Shown one piece after another: positions 39,287-48,914 of a DNA stretch of 64,000 nt (positions are counted from its first letter, which is position 1; the number at the start of each line of letters is the position of its first letter). The notes below the pieces were generated by a model. The model saw only the letters and a list, made by a program, of their open reading frames with translations, was not told where the DNA came from and did no database searches. The position numbers were made by a program, and so were the translations under genes. The stretch is from positions 992,001 to 1,056,000 of the forward strand of contig NZ_CP014342.1 of assembly GCF_001618685.1 (NCBI RefSeq), written 5' to 3'. Source of the stretch: Geobacillus subterraneus. Its GTDB lineage: Bacteria; Bacillota; Bacilli; Bacillales; Anoxybacillaceae.

Positions 39287-40419
39287 AGCTGAAAATAGGA
39301 ATTGTCTGTTATCCGACGGTCGGAGGCTCAGGAGTCGTCGCCACCGAGCTTGGCAAACTGCTTGCCGAAAAAGGGCATGAGATTCATTTTATTTCGTCAA
39401 GCATGCCGTTTCGGCTGAACAAAGTATACGGAAACATTTATTACCATGAAGTGAGCGTCAATCAATACTCTGTCTTTCAATACCCGCCGTATGATTTGGC
39501 GTTGGCAAGCAAAATCGCCGAGGTGGCGAAGCGGGAACAGCTTGATGTGCTTCATGCCCATTACGCCGTGCCGCACGCTGTCTGCGCCGCGCTGGCGCGC
39601 CAAATGGTCGGCGAACTGCCGATCGTCACGACGCTGCACGGCACCGACATCACGGTGTTGGGCTACGACCCGTCGCTTTCCGATATGATTAAGTTCGGCA
39701 TCGAGCAGTCCGACATCGTCACGGCGGTGTCTAACGCCCTCGTCCGGCAGACGTACGAGCTTCTTGAGGTGCAAAAGCCGATCCACACGGTTTACAACTT
39801 TGTTGACGAACGCGTCTACCGCCGCCGGGAGGCAAGCCATTTGCGGCGGGAGTACGGCATCGGTGAAACGGACAACGTCATCATTCACGTTTCTAATTTC
39901 CGGAAAGTGAAGCGCGTGCCCGATGTGGTGCGCGCGTTTGCCATCGTGCGCCGGCACGTGCCGGCCAAGCTCTTGCTTGTCGGCGACGGCCCGGAAATGA
40001 CCGTCGTCTGCCGGCTCGTCAAAGAGCTCGGACTTAGCGGCGACGTCCGGTTTTTAGGAAAACAGGACAAGCTTGAAGAGCTGTATTCGATCAGCGATGT
40101 GATGATGCTACTGTCGGAAAAAGAAAGTTTCGGGCTTGTCCTGCTCGAGGCGATGGCGTGCGGCGTCCCGTGCATCGGTACGGCGATCGGTGGCATCCCG
40201 GAAGTGATTGAAGACGGAAAAAGCGGCTTTTTATGTGCGCTTGGCGATGTCGAGGAAGCGGCTCAAAAAGCGCTCGCGCTGCTGACCGACCGCCGCCTGC
40301 ATGACGAAATGGCAAAAGAGGCGGTGCAAACCGTTCATCGAAAGTTCTGCTCGTCCGATATCGTCGGGCAGTATGAACAGCTGTATGCTTCACTGGCGGC
40401 AAGGAAGGTGAGAGGATGA
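39283..40419 (+). CDS. bshA: N-acetyl-alpha-D-glucosaminyl L-malate synthase BshA
   Basis: 378 aa, GT4 family glycosyltransferase. It joins UDP-GlcNAc to malate, the first step of bacillithiol synthesis. Motifs: [16 protein letters not shown] at the N-terminus, HGTDITVLG, and the E-X7-E motif in [17 protein letters not shown]. The gene is coupled to bshB1 upstream and cca downstream by 4-bp overlaps. BshC, the last pathway enzyme, is not in the window. Confidence 0.95.
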   Translation: MKLKIGIVCYPTVGGSGVVATELGKLLAEKGHEIHFISSSMPFRLNKVYGNIYYHEVSVNQYSVFQYPPYDLALASKIAEVAKREQLDVLHAHYAVPHAVCAALARQMVGELPIVTTLHGTDITVLGYDPSLSDMIKFGIEQSDIVTAVSNALVRQTYELLEVQKPIHTVYNFVDERVYRRREASHLRREYGIGETDNVIIHVSNFRKVKRVPDVVRAFAIVRRHVPAKLLLVGDGPEMTVVCRLVKELGLSGDVRFLGKQDKLEELYSISDVMMLLSEKESFGLVLLEAMACGVPCIGTAIGGIPEVIEDGKSGFLCALGDVEEAAQKALALLTDRRLHDEMAKEAVQTVHRKFCSSDIVGQYEQLYASLAARKVRG

Positions 40420-41630
40420 AACCGCCGTTCCAACAGGCGCTTGGCATCGTCCGGCAGCTGAAGCGGCATGGCCATGAGGCGTATTTTGTCGGCGGCGCGG
40501 TGCGCGACTTGCTGCTTGGGCGCCCGATCGGCGACGTCGACATTGCGACGAGCGCCTTGCCGGATGAAGTGATGGCGATTTTCCCGAAAACGATCGATGT
40601 CGGTTCAAGGCACGGCACGGTCGTCGTCGTGCACGAAGGAACGGCGTACGAAGTGACGACGTTCCGCACCGATGGCGACTATGAAGACCACCGCCGTCCT
40701 GAGTCGGTGACGTTCGTCCGCTCGCTTGAAGAAGACTTGAAGCGGCGCGATTTTACAATGAATGCGATCGCCATGGACGAGCACGGGACGGTCATTGACC
40801 CGTTCGGCGGGCAAGAGGCGATCGAAAAGCGGCTCATTTGCACCGTCGGAGAAGCGGACGCGCGGTTTCGGGAAGATGCGCTCCGCATGATGCGGGCCGT
40901 CCGTTTCGTCAGTCAACTTGGATTTTCGCTCGCTGTCGCTACGAAGCGGGCGATCATCGCCAACGCGCCGCTTCTCGCCCATATTTCGGTTGAGCGGATG
41001 ACGATGGAGATGGAAAAGCTGCTTGCCGGCCCGTTTGCTGCCGAAGCGCTGCCGCTTTTGGCCGAAACAAGGCTGTCCGCCTACTTGCCGGGGCTGGCCG
41101 AAAAAGACGGGCAGCTGCGGCGGGCAGCTGCGTACCGCTGGCCGTGGCTCACATCGCGCGAAGAGCGGTGGGCGCTTTTGTGCCAGGCGCTTGGCATCAC
41201 GGAAAGCCGGCCGTTTTTGCGCGCATGGAAGCTGCCGAACAAGGTGATCGATGAAGCTGGAGCCATATTGGCGGCGCTCGCTGCCGTCCCCGAACCGGCC
41301 GCGTGGACGAACGAGCAGCTGTTTTTGGCCGGCCTCAAGCGGGCGCTCTCGGTTGAAATGGTGCGCGCCGCGTTGATCGGAAAGCCGCCTGAGCCGCAGC
41401 ATGAAACGCTGCGCCGCCGTTTTGCCGCCTTGCCGATCAAAACGAAAGGCGAGCTTGCGGTCAACGGAAAAGAGGTCATTGAATGGATCGGGAAACCGGC
41501 CGGCCCGTGGGTGAAAGAGACGCTGGACGCCATATGGCGGGCGGTTGTCAACGATGAAGTTGAAAACGAGAAGGAGCGGATTTACGCATGGCTCATGGAG
41601 CGCAGTCGGACACAAGAAAAAAACTGTTAG
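40416..41630 (+). CDS. cca: CCA-adding tRNA nucleotidyltransferase
   Basis: 404 aa, the same length as the crystallised G. stearothermophilus enzyme. It adds or repairs the CCA end of tRNAs. The class II nucleotidyltransferase head has [10 protein letters not shown] and the catalytic aspartates Asp40 and Asp42 (GDVDIATS); [10 protein letters not shown] and [13 protein letters not shown] follow. The gene overlaps birA by 43 bp. Confidence 0.96.
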   Translation: MKPPFQQALGIVRQLKRHGHEAYFVGGAVRDLLLGRPIGDVDIATSALPDEVMAIFPKTIDVGSRHGTVVVVHEGTAYEVTTFRTDGDYEDHRRPESVTFVRSLEEDLKRRDFTMNAIAMDEHGTVIDPFGGQEAIEKRLICTVGEADARFREDALRMMRAVRFVSQLGFSLAVATKRAIIANAPLLAHISVERMTMEMEKLLAGPFAAEALPLLAETRLSAYLPGLAEKDGQLRRAAAYRWPWLTSREERWALLCQALGITESRPFLRAWKLPNKVIDEAGAILAALAAVPEPAAWTNEQLFLAGLKRALSVEMVRAALIGKPPEPQHETLRRRFAALPIKTKGELAVNGKEVIEWIGKPAGPWVKETLDAIWRAVVNDEVENEKERIYAWLMERSRTQEKNC

Positions 41631-42577
41631 AACTGTTTGCCGAGGCAAACGGCGAGTTTCTGTCCGGACAAAAGATCAGCGAGCAGCTCGGCTGTTCGCG
41701 GGCGGCCGTATGGAAACATATCGAGGAGCTGCGCAAAGAAGGGTTTGAACTCGAAGCGGTGCGCCGCCTCGGCTACCGGATCGTGAGCACGCCCGATAAG
41801 GTGACGGCAAACGAAATCCAGCTTGGCTTGAAAACCGAAACGCTCGGCCATATGATCCATTTTTTTGAGGAAGTCGATTCGACGCAGCGCATCGCGGCGA
41901 AGCTGGCGTATGAAGGGGCGCCGGAAGGGACGCTTGTCGTCGCCGAAGAGCAGAAAGCCGGGCGCGGGCGCCTGGACCGGAAATGGTTTTCCCCGCAAGG
42001 AACCGGCATTTGGATGAGCCTGATTTTGCGGCCGCCCATCCCGCCGCAGCAGGCGCCGCAGTTGACGCTGCTCGTTGCCGTGGCGGTCAGCCAAGCCATT
42101 CAAGAAGTGACCGGGCTCGTTCCGGATATTAAATGGCCGAACGACATTTTGCTTCACGGCAAAAAATGCGCCGGCATTTTAACGGAGCTGCAGGCCGACC
42201 CCGACCGCGTCCGTTCGGTCATCATCGGCATCGGCATGAACGTGAACCAGACAAGCACGCAATTTCCGGAGGACATTCGCGCCATTGCCACATCGCTCGC
42301 CATTGAAAAAGGGGAGCGCATGAAGCGTGCGCCGCTCATTCAAGAAATTTTACTTCAGCTCGAGCGGTTATATAAGCAATATTTGGAGCACGGTTTCCGT
42401 CCGATTAAGCTTCTTTGGGAAGGGTACGCCGTTTCGATCGGCAAACCGGTGACGGCAAGGACGCTGGACGGGGTGATGCGCGGCATTGCCCGCGGCATTA
42501 CCGATGATGGGCTGCTGATCCTTGAGGATGAGCAAAACCAACTCCATTATATTCATTCAGCGGATATTCAACTGTAA
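41588..42577 (+). CDS. birA: Biotin-protein ligase / biotin operon repressor
   Basis: 329 aa. An N-terminal winged helix (GQKISEQLGCSRAAVWKHIEELRKEG) is followed by the ligase domain with the biotinyl-AMP loop GRGRLDRKW and KWPNDILLHGKKCAGIL, then a C-terminal SH3-like part. It should biotinylate acetyl-CoA and pyruvate carboxylases and repress bio genes. The start lies inside cca, in another frame. No bio gene is in the window. Confidence 0.95.
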   Translation: MAHGAQSDTRKKLLELFAEANGEFLSGQKISEQLGCSRAAVWKHIEELRKEGFELEAVRRLGYRIVSTPDKVTANEIQLGLKTETLGHMIHFFEEVDSTQRIAAKLAYEGAPEGTLVVAEEQKAGRGRLDRKWFSPQGTGIWMSLILRPPIPPQQAPQLTLLVAVAVSQAIQEVTGLVPDIKWPNDILLHGKKCAGILTELQADPDRVRSVIIGIGMNVNQTSTQFPEDIRAIATSLAIEKGERMKRAPLIQEILLQLERLYKQYLEHGFRPIKLLWEGYAVSIGKPVTARTLDGVMRGIARGITDDGLLILEDEQNQLHYIHSADIQL

Positions 42578-42585
42578 ATTCCCAC

Positions 42586-42614
42586 TAGAAAAATTGTGAC
42601 AATTTTGTTAAAAT
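42586..42614 (+). promoter_or_regulatory. Candidate panBCD promoter with palindromic spacer
   Basis: TAGAAA, 17 bp, TAAAAT, with a TGn extension (TGTTAAAAT). The spacer region holds the perfect inverted repeat AAAATTGT-G-ACAATTTT (42590-42606), which could be an operator or simply AT-rich DNA after birA. Confidence 0.45.
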
Positions 42615-42620
42615 ACAAGG

Positions 42621-42837
42621 CGAGGAAAAGGGCAGTATCTTTGTCGAAAAGAACTGCACCGAGCCGACAATACGAAAGAATAAAGATGATCTGCCTTGAT
42701 CCTTGCAGAAGGACTGGGACAGAGGGGTGAACGAAACCGACGGCGGTTCATGGCGTCCTTCTTTCTCAAGGCGGGAAAGAGGGACGTTTTGTTTCGGTCG
42801 CGTCATCTCCTCTGCAATGAAAGAGGAGGGAACAAAA
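42621..42837 (+). promoter_or_regulatory. panB leader with mutually exclusive hairpins (attenuator or riboswitch-like)
   Basis: The 217-nt leader contains an intrinsic terminator (CGTCCTTCTTTCT 42754-42766 with GGAAAGAGGGACG 42774-42786, two G-U pairs, then TTTTGTTTC). An upstream segment AGAAGGAC (42707-42714) is perfectly complementary to GTCCTTCT (42755-42762), the terminator's 5' arm, and encloses a TGAAC/GTTCA sub-hairpin (42728-42732/42746-42750). This is a clear antiterminator/terminator pair. A conserved pan RNA motif is known in 5' UTRs of panB operons; whether this is an instance cannot be told here. Confidence 0.6.
42754..42795 (+). terminator. Attenuator terminator upstream of panB
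   Basis: A 13-bp stem with two G-U pairs and loop CAAGGCG, followed by TTTTGTTTC, 43 bp before the panB start. It terminates nothing upstream except leader RNA, so it probably has a regulatory role. Confidence 0.75.
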
Positions 42838-43677
42838 GTGAAGACGAAAGCCGATTTTTTTCGCATGAAGCAGGCGGATGAGCCGATCGTGATGGTGACC
42901 GCTTACGACTTTCCGTCGGCGAAGCTGGCCGAACAGGCCGGGGTGGATATGATTTTAGTCGGCGATTCGCTCGGCATGGTCGTGCTCGGCTACGACTCGA
43001 CGATCCCGGTGACGGTCGATGACATGATCCATCATACGAAGGCGGTCCGCCGCGGTGCGCCGAATACGTTTATCGTTACGGACATGCCGTTTATGTCGTA
43101 CCATGCGTCCAAAGAAGAGGCGCTGCAAAACGCCCGGCGCATCATGCAGCAGTCGGGGGCGAACGCCGTCAAAGTCGAGGGGGCGGATGACGTCGTTAAG
43201 GTGATCGCCGCACTGACGAAAGCCGGGGTGCCGGTCGTCGCCCACCTCGGGCTGACGCCGCAGTCCGTCGGCGTGCTTGGCGGCTATAAAGTGCAAGGCA
43301 AAGATGCGGAAAGCGCCAAAAAGCTGCTTGATGATGCAAAACAGTGCGAGCAGGCAGGAGCGATGGCGCTCGTCTTGGAGTGCGTGCCGAAGCAGCTCGG
43401 GGCGGCTGTGGCTCAAGCGCTCACCATTCCCGTCATCGGCATCGGCGCGGGGGCGGAAGTCGACGGCCAAGTGCTCGTCTATCACGACTTGCTTGGCTAC
43501 GGCGTCAGCCGCGTGCCGAAGTTTGTCAAACAATACGCCGCCGTTCAAGAGACGATCGTCGAGGCGCTGGCGAACTATGTCGCTGATGTCAGGCTGCGCC
43601 AGTTTCCGGAGCCGGCGTACACGTTTACGATGAAGGAAGAGGAATGGGTGGCCTTATACGGAGGAAACCAATCATGA
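42838..43677 (+). CDS. panB: 3-methyl-2-oxobutanoate hydroxymethyltransferase
   Basis: 279 aa. It makes ketopantoate with methylene-tetrahydrofolate, the first step of pantothenate synthesis. Conserved [31 protein letters not shown] and IPVIGIGAG are present. The GTG start follows GAGGAGGGAACAAAA; in-frame codons further upstream belong to the structured leader. Confidence 0.96.
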   Translation: MKTKADFFRMKQADEPIVMVTAYDFPSAKLAEQAGVDMILVGDSLGMVVLGYDSTIPVTVDDMIHHTKAVRRGAPNTFIVTDMPFMSYHASKEEALQNARRIMQQSGANAVKVEGADDVVKVIAALTKAGVPVVAHLGLTPQSVGVLGGYKVQGKDAESAKKLLDDAKQCEQAGAMALVLECVPKQLGAAVAQALTIPVIGIGAGAEVDGQVLVYHDLLGYGVSRVPKFVKQYAAVQETIVEALANYVADVRLRQFPEPAYTFTMKEEEWVALYGGNQS

Positions 43678-44543
43678 TCATCGTCGATCGGATTAGTGAA
43701 ATGCAGGCGCTGATGCGCCAATGCCGCCGTGAAGGAAAAACGATCGGGTTCGTCCCGACGATGGGCTATTTGCACGAAGGGCATGCCGCTCTCATCGATC
43801 GGGCGCGCGAAGAGAACGACATGGTCGTCGTCAGCATTTTTGTCAATCCGCTTCAGTTTGGACCGAACGAAGATTTTGCCCGTTATCCGCGCGATTTCGC
43901 CCGCGACCGGCACATCGCCGAACAGCGCGGAGTCGACGTGCTGTTTCATCCGGAAGCAGGCGAGATGTACCCGGGGCCGCTCACGGTGCAAGCGGTCGTC
44001 AAAGCGCGCACCGATGTATTGTGCGGACGGTCGCGGCCCGGCCATTTCGACGGCGTAGCGACGGTGCTCATTAAGCTGTTTCACATCGTTATGCCTGACC
44101 GCGCCTATTTCGGCATGAAAGATGCTCAGCAAGTGGCTGTTGTTGACGGCTTGATTCGCGATTTCAATTTTCCGATTGAGCTCGTGCCGGTGCCGACGGT
44201 CCGTGAGGCCGACGGGCTGGCGAAAAGCTCGCGCAACGTCTATTTATCGTCGCAAGAACGGAAGGAGGCGCCGGCGCTCTATCAAGCGCTGCAGGCGGCA
44301 GCGGCGGCCGTTGAGGAAGGGGAGCGGAGCGGTGATGCTCTTCGCCGTCTCGTCAAAGAGCATATTGAAGCGCATACGCATGCCGAGATCGATTATGTCG
44401 AAGTGTGCTCGTACCCGGATTTGACGCCGCTTGAAACGCTTCACGGAACGGTGCTCGTCGCGGTTGCCGTCCGGTTTACGAGCGCCCGCTTGATCGACAA
44501 TGTCATCCTTAGGCTGCCCGAGGCGCCAAGACAAGAGGAGTAA
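43674..44543 (+). CDS. panC: Pantothenate synthetase
   Basis: 289 aa. It ligates pantoate and beta-alanine with ATP. The HXGH motif is at His34-His37 (YLHEGHAAL); the KMSKS-like segment is [12 protein letters not shown]. It overlaps panB by 4 bp (ATGA). Confidence 0.97.
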   Translation: MIIVDRISEMQALMRQCRREGKTIGFVPTMGYLHEGHAALIDRAREENDMVVVSIFVNPLQFGPNEDFARYPRDFARDRHIAEQRGVDVLFHPEAGEMYPGPLTVQAVVKARTDVLCGRSRPGHFDGVATVLIKLFHIVMPDRAYFGMKDAQQVAVVDGLIRDFNFPIELVPVPTVREADGLAKSSRNVYLSSQERKEAPALYQALQAAAAAVEEGERSGDALRRLVKEHIEAHTHAEIDYVEVCSYPDLTPLETLHGTVLVAVAVRFTSARLIDNVILRLPEAPRQEE

Positions 44544-44556
44544 GGGGGGATCGCCC

Positions 44557-44940
44557 ATGTTTCGTACACTCATGAACGCGAAAATTCACCGCGCCCGCGT
44601 AACGGAAGCGAACTTAGATTATGTCGGCAGCATTACGATCGACGAAGATATTTTAGATACGGTCGGCATGGTGGCTAATGAAAAAGTGCAAGTCGTCAAC
44701 AATAATAACGGGGCCCGCTTTGAAACGTACATCATCCCGGGCGAGCGCGGCAGCGGCGTCTTTTGCCTAAACGGCGCCGCCGCCCGCCTCGTGCAAAAGG
44801 GGGACATCATTATCGTCATTTCGTATGCGCTCGTTCCGGAAGAAAAAATCGCCGCACACCGGCCGAAAATCGCCATTATGGACGAAAACAACCGCATCGC
44901 GCAGCTCATCGCCGAAGAGCCGGCGCATACGATTTTATAA
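44557..44940 (+). CDS. panD: Aspartate 1-decarboxylase
   Basis: 127 aa proenzyme. It makes beta-alanine from aspartate. Self-cleavage between Gly24 and Ser25 (DYVGSITID) creates the pyruvoyl group. With panB and panC it completes pantothenate synthesis in one operon ending at a clear terminator. Ribosome binding site AAGGGGGGATCGCCC. Confidence 0.97.
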   Translation: MFRTLMNAKIHRARVTEANLDYVGSITIDEDILDTVGMVANEKVQVVNNNNGARFETYIIPGERGSGVFCLNGAAARLVQKGDIIIVISYALVPEEKIAAHRPKIAIMDENNRIAQLIAEEPAHTIL

Positions 44941-44947
44941 CGGGGCA

Positions 44948-44976
44948 AAAAGGGGCTTTCCGCCCCTTTTCGTTTT
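44948..44976 (+). terminator. Terminator after panD
   Basis: AAAAGGGGC / GCCCCTTTT with loop TTTCC, then CGTTTT. Confidence 0.85.
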
Positions 44977-44989
44977 GAGGTGATCGTTT

Positions 44990-47728
44990 ATGGCAATGCG
45001 CTTTGTCATTATCGACTTAGAGACAACCGGAAACGGACCGAAAAAAGGCGACCGGATCATCCAGCTCGGCATGGCGGTCGTTGAAGACGGCTCGATCGTC
45101 GAGCGATTTGCCAGCTTCTTTAACCCGGAACAACCGATTCCGCTGTTCATCCAACAGCTGACGAACATCGACGAAGAGACGGTGGAAGGAGCGCCGCTGT
45201 TTGCCGACAAGGCGGCGGAGATCGCAGCGATGATGGATGGCGCGTATTTTGTCGCCCATAACGTCGATTTTGATTTGCCGTTTTTGCAAGCCGAACTCGA
45301 ACGGGCCGGACGGCCGCCGTTTGCCGGTCCGACGATCGATACGGTCGAGCTTGCCCGCATCGTGCTGCCGACAGCGGAAAGCTATAAGCTCGGCGACTTG
45401 GCGAAACAGCTTGGCCTCCGCCATGACCGTCCGCATCAAGCGGACAGCGATGCGGAAGTGACGGCCAAGTTGTTCATCGCTTTGCTTAGGCGACTTAGCC
45501 GCCTTCCGCTTGTGACGCTCGAACAGCTGCGGCGCCTTGCCCGCCATTTGAAAAGCGATATTTACTCGCTTCTTGATGTCGTCATCGCTAAAAAACAGAA
45601 AGAAGCGCCAACGGACAATACGGTCGCCCTCTACCGCGGCATCGCGCTAAAAAAACCGGGCGGCGGAAAACCGGAGCAGGATAATGGCGAGGAGCGCCCC
45701 GCTTCGGTTTCGTTTGCCGCTTTTTACGAGCAAGCGCCGCCCCTTCCGCTTCCCGGCTACAAGCGGCGTGAAGGGCAATGGGAAATGATGCAGCTCATCT
45801 ATGAGGCGTTATCCACGTCCCAGCATGCGCTCATTGAGGCGGGAACCGGGCTTGGAAAGTCGCTCGCCTATTTCATCCCGGCCGCCTTTTTTGCCTGCGA
45901 GCGGCAAGAACGGGTCGTCATCAGCACACATACGCTCCAGCTGCAAGAGCAGCTCATCCGCCGCGATTGGCCGGTGCTGCGGCAAGTTGTGCCGGCCCCG
46001 CTCCGCGTCGCCGTCTTGAAAGGGAAGCAAAACTACCTTTCCCTTGACAAGTTCGCTTCGTTTTTGCCTGAGCCGAACGACACGTACGATGCGGCGCTTT
46101 TGAAATGCCAGCTGCTTGTCTGGCTGCTTGAGACAGACAGCGGCGATTTGGATGAGTTGAACGTATCGTCCGGCGCCCGTCTCTCGCTGTCAGCGCTCGC
46201 CATCGGCGAGGAGGAGGACGGCGGGCGGCATCATTTTTTCGCGCAGGCGAAACGGCGGGCCGAACAGGCCGATCTCGTCATTACGAACCATGCGTTTTTG
46301 CTTCATGACTTGACTGCTTCAACGCCGCTTTTGCCGCCGTTTCGTTATCTCGTCATTGATGAGGCGCATCGGCTTGAGGAGATCGCTGCCCGTTATTTTG
46401 GTGAGCGGATCGACTATGTGTCCTTTCGGCTGTCAACCGCTAAAATGGCGCAAACGATCACGAAATGGCTGGAAGCGGAGCAAGGCGAAACGAGAGACGT
46501 TCTCGCCCGCTGCCAGCGGCGCCTTGAAGGGCTGCAATTTGAAGGGGACGAGCTGTTTCGCTTGCTGCGCCGCTATGCGCTACGGAAAAAGCCGGCGCGG
46601 GCCGGGCGTTGTCGCTGCCGTTTTTCGCCGGCGGACGAGCACGGGCGGACGTGGCAGGCGGCCGTTGAGCTATGTTGGCGTCTGCGTGATCTGACGGCGG
46701 CGCTGCTTGGGGAGGCAAAACCGCTTCTGGCATCCGCTGCAACCGACGATGGAACACCGTCCGCCTCGCTCGCAGCCGACCTTGTGGCGCTAAACCGGCA
46801 AATGGATGTCCTCGTTCGGCTGCTGACTGAAGCAGAGCCGGGGACCGTCCGCTGGATCGAAGCCGATGAAAAAGGAGCGGCGAACGCGGTCCGGCTTTAT
46901 TCGCAGCCCGTCGATCTTGCTGATTTTTTCGCTGAGCGGCTGTTTATGAAAAAACGGAGCGTGATTTTGACGTCAGCGACGCTCGCCGTTCGCGGCCGGT
47001 TCGCTTATATGGCGGCGCGCCTCGGCCTGGACGATTTTTACCCGCTCTGCCGCTCGTTTCCGGCGCCATTTCGCTATGAGGAGCAAGCCGCGCTCTTTGT
47101 GCCGACGGATCTGCCGCTCGTTTCCGCCGTGCCGCTTGAGGCGTACGCTGAAGCGGCGGCCGCGGCCGTGCTCTCGATCGCCCGGCGCGTCGGCCGGCGG
47201 ACGCTTGTGTTGTTCCCATCGTATGAGCTGTTGAAAATGACGGCTGAGGCGCTGAAAACGGAAGAAGCGGATGAGCCGTTCGTGTTGATTGCCCAAGGGA
47301 TACAAAGCGGCAGCCCGGCAAAGCTTTTGCGGACATTTTTGCAGTTTGATCACGCCGTGCTGTTTGGGACGAGCGGCTTTTGGGAAGGGATTGATTTGCC
47401 GGACTCAGCGCTCGATGCCCTCATTATCGCCCGCTTGCCGTTTGCGCCTCCGGACGATCCGGTGATGGAGGCGAAAAGTGAGCGGATTCGCGCCGCCGGC
47501 GGCGATCCGTTTTACGAGTTGTCACTTCCCGAGGCGGTGCTCCGCTTTAAGCAAGGATTTGGCCGCCTCATCCGCACCGAGCGCGACAAAGGAGCCGTAT
47601 TTGTGCTCGATCGCCGGCTGACCGCCGCTTCGTACGGGACCGATTTTCTCGCTTCACTGCCGCCGCTTTCGGTATATGAGGGGGCGCTTTCCGAGCTGCT
47701 TGATAAAGCAAGCGACTGGCTTTTATGA
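44990..47728 (+). CDS. dinG: DinG family helicase with N-terminal DEDDh exonuclease
   Basis: 912 aa. The N-terminal about 170 residues are a DnaQ-like 3'-5' exonuclease: Asp9 and Glu11 in IIDLETTG, FVAHNVDFDLPFL, and HQADSDAEVT. An XPD-like superfamily 2 helicase follows, with Walker A EAGTGLGKS near 285, DEAH box VIDEAHRLEE near 460, and late motifs FGTSGFWEGIDLPD and RLIRTERDKGAV. The four-cysteine iron-sulfur cluster of E. coli DinG is not recognisable. This fused form is the Firmicute type. It probably acts in DNA repair; helicase activity of such forms is uncertain. Confidence 0.93.
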   Translation: MAMRFVIIDLETTGNGPKKGDRIIQLGMAVVEDGSIVERFASFFNPEQPIPLFIQQLTNIDEETVEGAPLFADKAAEIAAMMDGAYFVAHNVDFDLPFLQAELERAGRPPFAGPTIDTVELARIVLPTAESYKLGDLAKQLGLRHDRPHQADSDAEVTAKLFIALLRRLSRLPLVTLEQLRRLARHLKSDIYSLLDVVIAKKQKEAPTDNTVALYRGIALKKPGGGKPEQDNGEERPASVSFAAFYEQAPPLPLPGYKRREGQWEMMQLIYEALSTSQHALIEAGTGLGKSLAYFIPAAFFACERQERVVISTHTLQLQEQLIRRDWPVLRQVVPAPLRVAVLKGKQNYLSLDKFASFLPEPNDTYDAALLKCQLLVWLLETDSGDLDELNVSSGARLSLSALAIGEEEDGGRHHFFAQAKRRAEQADLVITNHAFLLHDLTASTPLLPPFRYLVIDEAHRLEEIAARYFGERIDYVSFRLSTAKMAQTITKWLEAEQGETRDVLARCQRRLEGLQFEGDELFRLLRRYALRKKPARAGRCRCRFSPADEHGRTWQAAVELCWRLRDLTAALLGEAKPLLASAATDDGTPSASLAADLVALNRQMDVLVRLLTEAEPGTVRWIEADEKGAANAVRLYSQPVDLADFFAERLFMKKRSVILTSATLAVRGRFAYMAARLGLDDFYPLCRSFPAPFRYEEQAALFVPTDLPLVSAVPLEAYAEAAAAAVLSIARRVGRRTLVLFPSYELLKMTAEALKTEEADEPFVLIAQGIQSGSPAKLLRTFLQFDHAVLFGTSGFWEGIDLPDSALDALIIARLPFAPPDDPVMEAKSERIRAAGGDPFYELSLPEAVLRFKQGFGRLIRTERDKGAVFVLDRRLTAASYGTDFLASLPPLSVYEGALSELLDKASDWLL

Positions 47729-48237
47729 GACAAGCTAGGTGAACGGCGGGCTAGTTTTCGGAAGGCGAAAAGGCGGCGCTCGATGACGGGAGTTTCGCTT
47801 TGATCACACAAGCAAGGCGGATGGCTAAGCCACCGGCTTCGTTTTTAGAAACGGGCAGGGGGGATGACTGCACAAGGGGAAGTTCGCTTTCACCAAGCAG
47901 CGGTTTTGTCCTCATAAAGTGAAATGAAACGGTGCAATCTAAAGATGGCGGTCGGCAAAAAACGCCCCGCGCGCGGCGGGGCGGGAAAGAGGCAAATTTG
48001 CGTTGGTGGTGTAGGCGGGCAAATTTGTTATGAAATGGTCGGATAAACCTGCTATAATAGGGAAGAAGCACAACTGCGATGGCAGCTTGCGGCCTCGCTG
48101 TTTGGCTTCGCCGGCTCGGCCGCAGAGGCGTGAAGAAGCGCAACTGTGATCATCATCTTACTGTATTTGTATTGTTGCCGGAGCCGCCGGCGTGTATAAG
48201 TAACAAAATTTGCGCCGCACAGGAGGAAACAACGAAA
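47729..48237. other. 509-bp intergenic region between dinG and ypmA
   Basis: No gene was seen. Features: CGCCCCGC/GCGGGGCG hairpin (47963-47983) preceded by A6, so it reads as a terminator only on the minus strand; GGCAAATTTG repeated at 47991 and 48018; and a 19-bp near-perfect direct repeat at 48062-48080 and 48132-48150 (GAAGAAGCRCAACTGYGAT). TATAAT at 48053-48058 is the likely -10 for ypmAB-aspB. Confidence 0.4.
48053..48058 (+). promoter_or_regulatory. Likely -10 of the ypmA-ypmB-aspB promoter
   Basis: Perfect TATAAT preceded by TGC (TGCTATAAT, extended -10). The -35 region is poor. It precedes the direct repeats and a roughly 170-nt leader. Confidence 0.55.
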
Positions 48238-48408
48238 ATGGAAAGCAAAATTGAAGTGCTCGCCACCGTCAAAATCCAGCACTCGGACGATTTGTACAAA
48301 ATCGTTGACTGCTTGAACCGAACGCTGAAGCGCGACAATTTGATGTTTGGCCTTGCTTTGGATGAAAACGACAAACGCCAAGCGGTCTTTACGATTTATC
48401 GGACGTGA
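48238..48408 (+). CDS. ypmA: DUF4264 protein YpmA
   Basis: 56 aa beginning MESKIEVLATVKIQHSDDLY and ending TIYRT. It is conserved in Bacillaceae upstream of ypmB and aspB; function unknown. The ATG follows AGGAGGAAACAACGAAA. It looks like a small single-domain alpha/beta protein without signal or membrane helix. Confidence 0.85.
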   Translation: MESKIEVLATVKIQHSDDLYKIVDCLNRTLKRDNLMFGLALDENDKRQAVFTIYRT

Positions 48409-48413
48409 TCGCC

Positions 48414-48893
48414 ATGAAAAAGTGGGGATGGTTCGCTCTCATTGTTTTTAGTTTTCTCACTTGGCAGGCATGGTCGATTTACGGTGAGGCGATGGCGCCA
48501 AAACGATCCATGGTGGAAAAAGCGCTCGCGCGAGCGAAGGAAGCAGCCGGACTCGTCGACGTGAAGAAAGTCTATACATATTATGGGGAGGAAGCATGCA
48601 CCGTATTCATCGGCCGGACGAAGCAGGGGGAAACGGACACCGTTGTTTGGGTGCCGGAAAAAGAGGGGGATATCGTCGTCAAGAGAGCGGACAGCGGCAT
48701 TAGCGAGGCGGAAGCGCGCGCCATTTTACAGCGCGACCGACATCCGCGGCAAGTGATTGACGCGACGCTTGGCATGGAAAAAGGCGTGCCTCTTTGGGAG
48801 TTGACATATATTGATGCAGAAGGAAGGTATTCGTTTTATTACCTCCATTTTGCGGATGGCGCGTTTCTGAAGAGGTATAGTTTTCAACGTTGA
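48414..48893 (+). CDS. ypmB: Membrane-anchored protein YpmB (DUF5590)
   Basis: 159 aa. A single N-terminal membrane anchor (WGWFALIVFSFLTWQAWSIYG) is followed by an extracytoplasmic region with two PepSY-like halves (VWVPEKEGDIVVKR, WELTYIDAEGRYSFYYLHF). An alternative GTG at 48405 would overlap the ypmA stop. The function is unknown; the gene sits between ypmA and aspB as in B. subtilis. Confidence 0.82.
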   Translation: MKKWGWFALIVFSFLTWQAWSIYGEAMAPKRSMVEKALARAKEAAGLVDVKKVYTYYGEEACTVFIGRTKQGETDTVVWVPEKEGDIVVKRADSGISEAEARAILQRDRHPRQVIDATLGMEKGVPLWELTYIDAEGRYSFYYLHFADGAFLKRYSFQR

Positions 48894-48914
48894 GCATACG
48901 AGGGGGAAGAAACG

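Noticed and set aside
42700-42800. T-box riboswitch before panB
   Set aside because: The end of the leader looks T-box-like (GCGTCC ... GGGACG TTTT), but the conserved GGGTGGTACCGCG core and a specifier loop are missing, and panB is not an amino-acid or tRNA synthetase gene.
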